In this document: positions 11,422 to 22,834 of the stretch, one piece after another
Numbering within the stretch: position 1 is the stretch's first letter
How the letters are laid out: every line of letters starts with the position of its first letter
Origin: Strigamia acuminata
Taxonomy: Eukaryota > Arthropoda > Chilopoda > Geophilomorpha > Linotaeniidae
DNA length: 64,000 bases
Assembly (NCBI GenBank): GCA_949358305.1
Contig: OX442316.1
Span: 12,090,001 to 12,154,000 of the forward strand
Direction: 5' to 3'
The notes under the pieces: generated by a model
Databases searched by the model: none
What the model saw: only the letters and a program-made list of their open reading frames with translations
What the model was told of the DNA's origin: nothing
Position numbers and translations under genes: made by a program

Positions 11422-12323
11422 TCATGATCGGCGCATTGCTAGCATCGTGTTGATTTCCCAGATGATACTTCGCAAATGATCGATGATTTCCTTGAAATGC
11501 TTATTCTTTTGAACAACTTGCTATTAAAATAAAATATTTGTATTAAAAAGATGAAAATTTGAAAAACTACAAAAATTGTTTTACCTCAATTATTTCCCTG
11601 TGTTCTTCACTAACATGTTTCATGACTTCAGTCGTCTTCCGTTCTTCCATCTTCGAATCTGGTTCATCTCGAAGAGGAATTAAACTCTTTAACAGAAAAT
11701 CAAACAAGTTTAATCTAAATTTTCCTAACTTAATTTTGAGAGATTTATACTTCAATATGTGTGTATTCCATTCCCGTGCAATTTTCATTACATTTGTCGT
11801 AGATGTGTCGTAGCCGTTTGAATAAAATACTCAAGCCTTTCAAATTTTCTTGAAGTTTCTCTTTACGGTCCCTTTGAGCACCTAAACTCTGAGCCGTCGC
11901 ATTCGGAAGCTAAAAAAACAACATAAAATACGATTTTAAATTCAAATTTTACGGTAATCATTTGCAGAATTACCTGTAATGTTTTTAATGTCTGAAAAAG
12001 TTCGGCAGTTTTGCTTACAATTTCTTGAACAATTTCCTGCCCTATCCTACACAATGAAGCTGTAGAAACATCCTTGGACTGAGGCATCGCAGGCGGCGGT
12101 GTTGGACCTTGTTGCGAACCATTAGCTGGAGGAAAATGGTTTTTATTTTATTCAAAAATTCATATTTTTATAGCAAATTTTCTATTTCACTTTGTGGTTG
12201 TTGTTGTTGCAATTGCTGCTGCATCATTGACGGATTTGGGTAATGCTGAGGCCTTAAATTTGGTGGTATGTTCGGATTTGATTGCTGGTGTTGATGAGAA
12301 TAAGCAAGTTGCTGAGAAGCCAT
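11422..12323 (-). CDS. MED30: Mediator complex subunit 30
   Basis: MED30 is a metazoan-specific subunit of the Mediator head module, which links transcription factors to RNA polymerase II in the nucleus. Five coding exons are read on the minus strand. The first is Gln/Pro-rich (MASQQLAYSHQHQQ). Exon 2 holds the family signature VSTASLCRIGQEIVQEIVSK, exon 3 the segment KLQENLKGLSILFKRLRHIY and DKCNENCTGMEY, and exon 4 SLIPLRDEPDSK. The last exon (ending at 11422) gives HLRSIIWEINTMLAMR, the usual C-terminus. It is complete, with start ATG at 12323. The C-terminal exon is short and would be missed by an open-frame search. Confidence 0.93.
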
Positions 12324-12329
12324 TTTGAA

Positions 12330-13815
12330 TCTAAATAAAAAAAATAAAAAATATAATTTTTAGTTAAGAAAATAGTTAAATTTATTAAAACTGTGGGCAC
12401 CTGTGTGAATTTTGTTAGCGTTTTATTAAAAAAAAAATTAGAAACGACACAATTCTTTTTGTTGTTTCGGCGGATTGCGTGGTGATGAAAATTAATAGTT
12501 TTCCAGTTTTCAAATACCGTTTTAATCTAAGTACTTTCGGTTATGCGTTCGATGCGTTGTGTCGTCACAATCTGCATCCACAACCATTAAAGAGAACCAA
12601 CGGTTTATGCGGGTAACTTTTACACCAATAAATAAAAAAAGATTATTTTATTTAAAAACTGTTAATCCGTAAAAATTGATCGTAAACACCTCTTTCTTTT
12701 CCGTTGTTGAAAAAAACAAAACGCGTTCAACTCAAACAAGTAGAATTTTTTAACAATTTTATTTATTTTCGAAATTTCCTTCAGCCCTCTTTTCAACAGG
12801 GTGTAGAAGGTTTAGTTCCAGGTTCTCTGGAAACCACGAATGACGTCACGATATGTAATGTTTAGTTCACGCATCGCGTGCGTATTTGACGTATAATGGT
12901 TTTAGTATCTGTTGAAACCGTCGACAGACGTCTCGTAAAAACAAAAAATAATCCAGTCATTTTGTGTTGCGGAGACAACTTTTCGTTTTGGATCAAACTT
13001 AGATGAACCAAATAAGGATATTTTTTCAGGTAAAAATATCCACTTTTTTGAGAAAAAATATCAGAAGATAAAAAGAAACATATTTCAAGTAATTTTACAC
13101 GTTTTTTCACTGGATTTAATTTTTTTTAAACATTTAAAAACATTCGGTGTTGCCTTCCTTAGCAAATAATATTTAATCGCTTCTTTGACGGCAAGATGGC
13201 TTAACTCTACATTTTTAACACCATTTTCAAAAATTATAAAATTTCAAGCCCTAGTTTTAAATTAAACTTTTTTTTTAAAACTCTGTCTTGAAATTTTTTA
13301 ATCATTCAAGTTTCAGGATTGGGAAAAAATTTTAATTTATTTTCAAACAAAAAAAAAATCAAATTTTTCACAATTTAAGATATGGAATTCTTTATTCGGA
13401 CAAAACCATAGATGTGGAAGGATTTTTCACGTTTTGTTCGCCATTTATCGTTAATTCTGAGGTAAAAAAAAAATGGTATATAAAATACAAATTGAAAATA
13501 ATATTAATATTTTTTTTTCGATTTTTGAATGATTTTTGAATTTTTATTTGAATGGAATTGGAATTTGTTTGTTTGAATAGTTGCACTTTTATCTGTAATT
13601 AATTCTACTTGAAAGGATATTAATCAAAATATTGTTATATTTATTTCACTTTTCATGGCGTCCTAATAATTAGGTCACCATGAATTTTTCCACCTTGATG
13701 GGTACCAACATTTCGAATGATAACAGACATTTATCAAAATGCAGTAAAATTACAATAAATTTCATTAACAGCTATTTGTTTTCTTCGTAATAATTCATAA
13801 TTTTCTTTGTTTATT
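12330..13815. promoter_or_regulatory. divergent intergenic region between MED30 and the TFIIIC gene
   Basis: No gene is seen. It contains a perfect palindromic CRE (TGACGTCA, 12841-12848), a CAAGATGGC motif near 13192, and an imperfect 17-bp-arm palindrome at 13652-13684. It must hold the start regions of both divergent genes. The 5' exon of the TFIIIC gene probably ends at 13867, before GTAATT. Confidence 0.5.
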
Positions 13816-13939
13816 TTCAGGTTTTTTCATTTATTCTACTAGATCGATAGGACGAGCAATTAAACAGGTAATTATACGTCTTAATTTTGAACTAATTTCG
13901 TAATTTTTTAATGTTTGTGTCACATTTTTGCAGTTACAA

Positions 13940-13951
13940 ATGAAAATTTGA
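13940..13951 (+). promoter_or_regulatory. minimal upstream ORF (Met-Lys-Ile-stop)
   Basis: ATGAAAATTTGA lies in the same exon as the TFIIIC start codon and ends 8 nt before it. It is the first ATG after the splice acceptor, so scanning ribosomes would meet it first. This may lower translation of the main frame. Confidence 0.5.
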
Positions 13952-13959
13952 GAATCAAC

Positions 13960-16900
13960 ATGGGTGAAAATAATTCAAATGTCGATTTTGATTCGCCATT
14001 ATCCAATCCTGTGGAGACCACTTCACATTTAAACGAAATTGTGGTGGAAATAATTCAAGAAGGTGCAAATGCCAAAAATAAAAGCATTCTTCCGAACAAT
14101 AAAAGGTTTGAAAAAAAAAAAATCACAATTAAATCGTGTAATTTAATTGATATATAATATAATGATTTATTTTTATTATTTAGTAGTCTTAAAAAAAGAA
14201 CAAAATCGTCAAAGATTGCTTCCAATGATTGTACAGGATACAAACAAGCTGAAAAAACAAATTCACCGTAAATACAAAATTAAATTTAAAATTTAAAAAA
14301 TTAATACGATTTTTTAAAATTTAATTATTATTTATAATCGTTTAGGAAAGTTAAACCTCAAATAATCGATCGCGAACCGAGTAAAGAACTGCTTGAAGAG
14401 TGGCGAGTGGCTTTGCAGAAAAATAGACAAGTTTGTTGTCCACATCCCGAATGTCAGCTCTCTTACTGCTCAATTCGTGGACTACTTCTGCATTACAGGA
14501 CCTGTAGCGGAGTAAGTACAACTTTAACAACAAAAAACATAATTTTTCTAAACTAAAAATAATGTTATTCACAGAAACGTAACGATGAAGAAATTGTAAA
14601 ATGCAAAATTTGTTGCAATTACGTTTCAGGACGAATTAGTTTAGCGCATCACAATCGTCTATTACACAGTGGGATGCCAAGTACAAAAAAAATAATTTAA
14701 CTCAATTTACAAAGACGAAAATTAATTTTTTCTTTCTCTCGTAGCCAAAGCTTTAAATTCGTTTGCTGAATCCAAAAAATCTTTTAACGCTTCTATGCAC
14801 ACGACCAAATCTAGACGACAAGTGCGTAAACCCGCCCGATATCGAGAACCACACGACGGTAAAGAGGGAGCGAACAAACCAGACGATTACATTCAAAATT
14901 TATCACCAATGACAAGTAACGAAAGAAAATCTTCAAAGCCGTGTGCCACGATCACTCGTTTGCCTTCTGGAACTTACAAAAAAGAAGATTTTCCAGAAGC
15001 CGTTTTGAAATCATCTTTCTTGTTTCGCATGGGCTTGGCGCCCACGGACGTGGAGTCGAATGTTGTGGTTCTCGAAGACGAAATTGAAGATCAATTACCT
15101 TCGCCTTTACCAGAGGATGCATTTAAACTACAATCTGATATCTGTAACAACATTAGAGCTAATTATACCCAACTTTACCAAAGGACTAAAACTGCTAAAG
15201 TTGATCCACCCGACACTACGTTGAATTCTGACGTGCCACCTGTAAAAAGAAAACGTGGAAGACCGAGGAAAGATAAACTGAAAGTCGTTGAACCGATTAT
15301 AAATATGTAATATATATAAATATATATAAATATATAAAAATTATTTAATTAATTTTTTTTTTTCGGTAGTGAAAGCCAGAAAGACGGCGAGAGATCGCCT
15401 AAACGGAAACGCAGACGTAAAACTATCGCAAAGGCAATTGAGCCGGTAAATTTAGGTTTTAGAAATATTTAAATAGATTAAATTAATATTTTTTAATTTT
15501 TTTAGAATGAATTTTTAAGCGTTACAGCTTGTGGATTGTGTTGGGAAGAGTTTAAAGATCAAGTTTCGTGCGACAAACATGTTGCTACTAAACATGGAAC
15601 AGTAAGTTTTTCTGTAATAATATTATTTTTATTTGTTATCATTTTGTCTTTTTTATAACTAGCAGGGGCCATTGGACAGCGAAAAACTGTTAATGAAAGA
15701 ACAAAAGGCAAAACTACAAAAAATGATGCGCCAACACGGCATTCTAACGTGCCCTAATCAACATTGTAAAAAACCACTCTTGTCAATTACTGGGTATCTG
15801 AACCATATTAAAAATTGTAAACAAGTGAGTATTAAAATGGAGTGCCATTAGCTTTATTTTTTCTTAAATTAACGTTATTTTTCTAGGAGGAATCGCTTAT
15901 GAGTGATGTTTCTAATTCGGAGTCATCCGAACCACCTCAGGTGAATATTTTTTTGAATTTCCAATTATTTATTTATTTATTTATTTAATTTTAGCCTCAG
16001 AAGTTTATAACTTGTCGCGAATGCAAGGCGAAGTTTACAAAAGACGACGCGTTTGAAAGTCACGCTTTAACTACGCATCACGGATTGGCGAGAGTCGTTG
16101 GCGATGACAGGCCTTTTACCGAAGACGACAGGATATCGGCGCAGAAGAAAATGTTGAAGCAATTTGGTTTCATCCCTTGTCCGAATTGCCCTAAAAATTA
16201 TCTTAGTATTCAGGGTCTACAATATCACTTAAGAACCTGTAAATCTGATGTAAGTATGCAAAACGGAATGTATAAAATTGTACATTAATCGTTTCTGTAC
16301 TCGCAGACGTGCCAAGATATGGTGTGCAATTATTGTAGGTTGTTATTTACGAATTTGCAGACGTTTCGGGAACATGTTATTGCCAAACATAACGGTTTGG
16401 TAGGTTATTTTGTTCAATAGATTTTGTACGAGAGTTTTTATTTATTTATTGCTTTTAAATTGAAATTCAGGCTTTGCCTGTTGGAGATGAACGAATTTAT
16501 AATCAGGAAGAAAAACAAAAGATTTTGCTCCAAGTTCTGCGTTTGAATCAGAAATTAATTTGTCTCAACGACGGCTGCCTCGAAGAGTTTAAAAATGTGG
16601 AGAATTATCTTCTCCACGAAGAATCTTGCCTTAAAGCAAAAGTTAGCAATTGACTTAATTTTATTTATTTCTTGTTTGTAATTAATTTTTAATACTATTT
16701 TTTTTGATTTAGCCTATATATAAAATTGAATGCGGAGTCTGCAAACTAAAATTTAATACTCAGCCGCAATTTAATAATCATGCGATGATCGCGCACAATG
16801 GATTGGTAGGATAAAATCGCTTATTTTTAAAGTGTCGCGTTTAATTTGTGTACGATTTCAGGCTCGAAAAAATGGTGTGGATCAAGCATTTAGCGAAGAG

Positions 16901-19900
16901 GAGAAAATTCAAGCGTTAAAGAAAACACTGCACGTGTTGAAGAGACTTCATTGTTTGAGGGAAGGCTGTGGAAAGACTTTTATTTCTTTAGGCGGCTACC
17001 AGTATCATTTATCAATCTGTGGCCAGGAGGTAACGATTTGTTTTAATTATTAAATTAAATATTCGATTTTATTAATTTTTTGTTTCAGAGTGTTTCAATC
17101 GAATGCAAAGTTTGCGGTAAGAAACTGAAGGAAGCTAGCATGAGGACTCACATGAAGACATCGCATCCACCCACTCCGCCGCCGCCGCCACCACCGAAGC
17201 AAGAGGCGGATGACGGCACCCAAATAAGATCTGCTGCTAAAAGGCATAAAAATTTTATTTTTTTAAAAAAATATAATGGAATATAAAGATTATTTTTTTT
17301 TATAGGGCTAGAGAAAAAGTTAGTGAAATTGCTAGAAAATTGTTTAGGGATGACCGGAGCAATGCGGTTGCGAAAAGTGAGTCCAGCGAATCTGAGGACA
17401 GTAATTACGAACTTCCAGATTCATATGTACGTATTTGGATTTTTGTTATTTTGTTAAATTTATTTATATTGGATTTTTTGATTTTTACAGAAAATGTACA
17501 CGAAACCTGGTTTACGCATCACGACCCAGAATTATTCCGATTGGAAAAAACAGCTTGACAGTAATGGAAAAGCAACTTGTAATAATACCGTAAGACTTCG
17601 CAGGATTTTTGTTGAGATTTTGGGTAATTAATTTGAAAAATTCTTTTATAGGGGTGTTTTGAGGAGTTCACTGCGATGAAGGATATGAAAAGGCATTTTG
17701 TTTTCTGCAAGTTTTCTACTTTATCACTTTGCTACGTATGCAATATATGTAAAAAGAAATGCAGAAGGGAGATCCAAATGCAAGCCCATGTGGATAAAAT
17801 GGTATTTTTAAGCATTTAAAGTTACAATTTGGTGGTGATATAATTTTTTTTGTATTTTTAGCATTCCTTTGGCGGTATTGGCGAATCAGATTCTGAAAAT
17901 GAAGACGGCTCATCAAGTACGGTTTAAATTTAATTTGAATTGAATTATTTTTTAATTTGTAACATATTTTTAGATCAGGGTCAATCTGGTTACGGGAAAT
18001 TCAACATGTCAGCATTTCGGGTCGGTCACGATTTTGAGCCATTATCGCAAGCTGCAGACTGGACATACGATTAGTAATTATTATTGACACTAAAATAATG
18101 TTTGTTAAAATTAATTATTTGTAATTTGTTTTCGTTTTAGTTACAAAAGAAATTATGAAACTTCCTTATTTTATCAATGGCTTCCAGATGTTAGTAATTG
18201 GGAAAGGCTTTCCGAGTTGTGAGTCAAATAATATTGAAAAATTGAAAAAATTTGAAATCATTTTGAACTTTTATTTGCAGGGAATGCCAACAGTACCTGC
18301 CAGAAGAAACTACTTCAATATCTTTTCAAGTTGTAGATGTAATTAAAAAAGAAAAACCAGTTTCTACTTGGACTAAATTAGATCGATTTACATGCAAACA
18401 ACAATCTGGTATTATACACTTTTTTTTTTCCCTTCTATTTTCTAAACTATTAGTTCTAAATAATTAATTTGATTAATTTGTTAGATTCTGCTCAAATCAA
18501 TCCTAGTACCTTATTTGTGGGAGGTCCAGTTTGGGCAATGGCATGGTGCCCAACACCCGCAAACAAAGTATGCGACCAATACTTGACTTTGTCTAGTCAC
18601 CGAGCCATGGAAGACAGAGCTCCGGTTTCTTCAACTCTTAACAAACCAGGTCTTATTCAGATTTGGCAAGTCGGAGATACACGATCAAAGTATGTTTTTG
18701 ATAAATTTTAAAGCGAAATTTGTTTATTAATGTTCTTTTATTGCAGTTCCTCGTTGGAATCGAAATTTGTTTTGGGTATTGCTCACGATTTTGGTGACGT
18801 GTGGAAATTAGAATGGTGTCCAAGCGGTTGCTGGAATGATGAAAATGTAAGAATTGTAGCAAAAGATCAAAATATTAATGTTTAGATTATAAATTTTTAC
18901 TGTTTTTTTATTTTTCTAGAATAACAATAAAACGTTGCCACGTTTAGGGCTGTTAGCAGCTGCGTGCTCGGATGGAAAAATTTACATTTTTAGGTAATTC
19001 TAAGTTTAATATTCAAGAGATTGAATTCAAATTATTTTTTTAATTCTATATTTAGCGTACCTTTTCCCGATTCGCTTTCCAAAGCACCTGGTTTACCCAT
19101 TTGCCGAGTCAAACCGACCATTATTTTGCAAACTGAACCCGTGCTGTTGCAGGGTAGCGTTAATTTAAAAATTGATGGCCAATGTTTAACTATGTCGTGG
19201 GAAAGACATAAAGGACATGCAAGAATTGCTGGTGGATTTACAAATGGTCTGTATTTTATTGTTTGTTTTTAATTTAAAGTTTACCTATTTTTAATTTTTT
19301 AATTTTTTTTTTAATTTCAGGATACGTTGCACTTTGGAATATTTTTGCAGAGTCGCCTTTACTTCAGAAACAGTCGTCACCTGAATCTTCCAATTCGGAA
19401 ATAATTTATAGTCCTTATAAAATTTTTAGAGCACATACTGATTGCGTTAAAGGTAAGTTTTGGGTGACTTACGTGTACAAAGCTTAAATATCATATAAAA
19501 TTCTGCAGATGTTGTGTGGGCTCCGTTCAGTAATGGAAAGTATATAGCCACAGTTGGTTGGGATCGTCAGGTTCATGTTTGGTCAACCGAAGACATAAAT
19601 TTACCCATTAATTCACAAAAACTCGGTAAATTACTCAGTGTAGCTTGGTCGCCTTATTGGTGCGGCGTGTTTGTAACGCAGGAGGAATGCTATAAGTAGG
19701 AAATTGACTAAAATAACATTTAAAGATTAAAAATTTAACCAAATGTTCATTTTGTTTTAGTTTATGGCGAACGAATCTAAGGTTTGTGGATACGGGCTAT
19801 TTCGGTAATGGCTCTCGATGTTTAGCGGCGCATAACGGCTCCATTTGGGTAATTTTATCATTATTTGTTAAATTATTATTGAAATTTATGTTTACATTTT

Positions 19901-21192
19901 TTCTTTGTAGCAAGTGTCCGTTAATGATTGGCTAAATTGTACGGCTACTTGCGATTCGAATGGTGAAGTTGTGGGCACAGTTTTGACCCAACTTCTACAC
20001 GGCGTTGGTAATTTGAAAAGGATATCGAGAAAACGATTCGTAAGGAAAATATTTCTAGTTAATATTTATTTAAATTTAATTGTATATTTTTTTTTAATTG
20101 CAGCCAATTTATAGAACAAATGTTTGCAACCTAAAGACGCTAGAGTCAGATGTGGGTGACAAAATAGAGACAAATTCGTCGGAAAATTCAGCGGATAATT
20201 CAGCTCAAGATGTTCGAAGTGATCAATCGACGACCGATTCTTGCGATCCAGCCAAACAAACGCCAGAGAAGACATCCGAGTCTTATAAAGAGACTGTCAC
20301 GGATTACGGAATAGTTTTTATGGATAACGTACCGGTAAAAATCTAGAGACTCGTTTTATTGAATTGGTGGAAGTAAATAAATATTTTATGGTACTTTAGT
20401 TTATTTACTTCTGTTAACACTCGAGTATTCTATTACTTCTTAGCGATTTCATGCATTTTAATTGTATTTTTTATTAGATATCAAATAAATTAATACCCCA
20501 GGATGAAATTACGCGATTAACTCACGCAAATACAATGACCTCATCTGATCTTCGTTCGTTTCCAATTGCATCCATTAATAAAGTGAGTGGAGATTAAAAA
20601 TGAATATTATTTTAATCTAATTTTAATCCTAATTTACAGGTGGCTTGGAATCCAAACTTAGGATCGCATTTATTAGTGGCTTCGGGAGGAAATTCGGGAT
20701 TAATTAGGATCCATCGAATTCATTGGTTGCAGCAGACAAACGCAGAAAAACTACGGGTTAAATTGCAGATGAACAGTCAAGTGTCAGACGATGTTGTAAA
20801 TAAAGTGAAATAATTAAAGAAAATATCTAATTAGCACGATTTTTAATGCAATTTCTTTGAAGGTTTCGAGTTCAACTTCGGATGTTGATAATTTTGAAAC
20901 TCGTCAATCGAATTGCATATCTCCCATTAAGTCGAGTGACATTGAATGGTTGAAGCAAGCTAATATTGAAAAAATCAGATCGGGATTGCATGCGCACACT
21001 GCGAATAAGCAGCAAGAAATTGAATGCGTCGAAAAAGTATTATTTCTTTAATTTATACTTTTTGGGAATTATTTTTTGATCGTTTTTATTCATTTTATTA
21101 TACAGGGTAAGACGGAAAACGCTGACATGACAACGTTTTCCTCGTGTGCGGAGACTAAATCTAGAGAAATTGCAAACCAGTTGCAAAGTTGA
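13960..21192 (+). CDS. GTF3C2: TFIIIC subunit 2 (GTF3C2/TFIIIC110) with an N-terminal zinc-finger array
   Basis: TFIIIC binds the internal promoters of tRNA genes for RNA polymerase III. About 35 short exons join to roughly 1,690 residues. The C-terminal 700 residues (18.1-21.2 kb) are a WD40 beta-propeller of the TFIIIC110 type: VWAMAWCPTP, GLIQIWQVGDT, VWKLEWCPSGCW, ACSDGKIYIFS, DVVWAPFSNGKYIATVGWD and LWRTNLRFVDTG. The N-terminal half (14.4-17.8 kb) holds 13 fingers: six C2HC type (for example CPNCPKNYLSIQGLQYHLRTC) alternating with seven C2H2 type, plus basic AT-hook-like stretches (KRKRGRPRKD, then KRKRRRKT) between finger 2 and finger 3. The frame runs through the junction at 18.0-18.2 kb (acceptor before ATCAGG, then donor GTAATT near 18077), so finger and WD40 parts are one gene in this reading. 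An alternative donor near 17924 would shift the junction exon into another frame. A poly(A) signal is shared with archease. Confidence 0.88.
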
Positions 21193-21553
21193 CGAATTTA
21201 AACGTGAAAACAATCTAAATTGCATTAGATTATTTTAACTCATTGAATAAGGCATCTAGAAAGTGAAATTTATCAATTTGTGATTTCGAATGATTTTTCT
21301 TCAGTTCAGTTTAATTATATCAAAGTTTTAAATTAATTTTAATTACGTAATTAATTATAATATTATTTTTTTTTTTTGTCATATAACATGATTTTTTTTT
21401 CTCGTTAATATAAATTAAAAATTGTATAGGTAGTTCTAAAAAAACTGTGTGATATTTTATATTGTAATTGTGAAAAAGTAATGAACCAACTTCTAACAAT
21501 AATTTCTTCGTTCGAAGAAATGTTTATTTTTTAAAACAAGTGATACTTTTCAC

Positions 21554-21567
21554 AATAAAGATTTATT
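21554..21567. terminator. palindromic bidirectional poly(A) signal
   Basis: AATAAA (21554-21559), two bases, then TTTATT (21562-21567), which is AATAAA on the other strand. It serves the plus-strand TFIIIC gene and, 38 bp beyond its stop, the minus-strand archease gene. The two 3' ends would overlap. Confidence 0.75.
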
Positions 21568-21604
21568 AAGTCATGTAAATAAACTCACAGCTTGATTGAA
21601 AGTT

Positions 21605-22500
21605 TTAGATGTCGATTATTACAAACAGTTCGTGCATACCTTCCTTATCGTGGACTTGCATGTTGGAATAAGTTATCGCCTTTACCTCGGTGCCCTAAAT
21701 CGAAATAAATTGATTAATAAATTCATTTTTTGGTTTTGTTTTGGGTAATCACTTGAGGATGTTTGTCCAAGTCGAACGTCTCGCCAAACCTTGATTTAAA
21801 AATAAAGATTTTGAAAACTTTCAACTTTATAATTTATACAATGGTTACCCTTTGGCTTTTATCCTAAAGTTTTCTCTATCGAATTCTAAAATTTTCACTT
21901 TCTGTGGAAATAATTATTTTTAATTTATTTGTTTATTCATCTCTGAATGGAGTTTGTTACCCTAGCAATGAAAAATGGATCGGCACTGAACACAAATAAA
22001 AATTCGTCCAAATAATTGTACAGCAACGATATCATGTCATGACCTTAATAAAAGAATAAGATTGATTTTTCTTTTTAAATTCAAGTTTTTTTTTTTTTTT
22101 TAAATAATTCCTAGCACATGCCTTCCGCTTCAATGGTTTCTGTTGTTAGCATATCAACGGTATCGATTTCCGTCATATAACCAAACATTGCCATCGCTGC
22201 CTGTTCAAATGCCTCGTCCAGGGAATCACCCCCTAAATAAAAGTTTAGAAAATATGACAATAATAATAAATTTTCAATTTCATAACGATGACACGAGACA
22301 TACATGAATGGATTCTGAAAATAAAAATTTCATTGTAAATATTTATTGAGGTATAATTCAACGACTAAACTTACTGAACATCAGCAGTGTGGTCCAAATC
22401 TACAAAAAAAAATCATTTCAATATATAATATAAAATTAATCAAACTAAACTTACATTCGTATTTTATAACAGGTAACTTCTCTTCGCTGGGAGCGGCCAT
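21605..22500 (-). CDS. archease, activator of the RtcB tRNA ligase
   Basis: Archease (human ZBTB8OS) supports guanylylation and turnover of RtcB, the ligase that joins tRNA exons and XBP1 mRNA. Eight small exons on the minus strand give about 150 residues, the usual length. The N-terminal YLDHTADVQIHSWGD is the family hallmark and carries the metal-binding Asp. It is followed by LDEAFEQAAMAMFGYMT, LYNYLDEFLFVFSADPF and the C-terminal ELFVIIDI with the second Asp. The intron at 22044-22121 uses a GC donor (AAG|GCATGT) with a normal AG acceptor: reading it so gives the conserved EAEG-HDM junction. Start at 22500, head-to-head with SNX17. Confidence 0.93.
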
Positions 22501-22834
22501 TTTGATTTATTGCGCCAAACAAAACATCACGTGGTGCAATAACAACATCGTTAAAATTTTGTAATTTTGCAATTAACAATTTTAAAACATATCACTTCAC
22601 TAAATTAATATTCAAAAAATTATCTTAAAATATTTTTCAATAAAAAACCACAAGTTTAAAAGCAAAAAATAAAAAATAAAAAAGAAAGATTATAAAATCA
22701 AACTAGAGAGGTCGCAAGTTGTTATGTTGATTTCTGGGATAGCAATGTATGACTGAGATGGGAGGGCCGTGTACTTTGAAAGGCAGTGCATGATTTCTAC
22801 TCCGTTCTTATATTTTACACAATTTCGCTAAATA
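22501..22834. promoter_or_regulatory. bidirectional promoter region, archease and SNX17
   Basis: These 334 bp separate the two opposite start codons and must hold both start regions. No TATA box is evident. GGGAGGGCCG-like GC-richer sequence lies near 22760 in otherwise AT-rich DNA. Confidence 0.5.
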
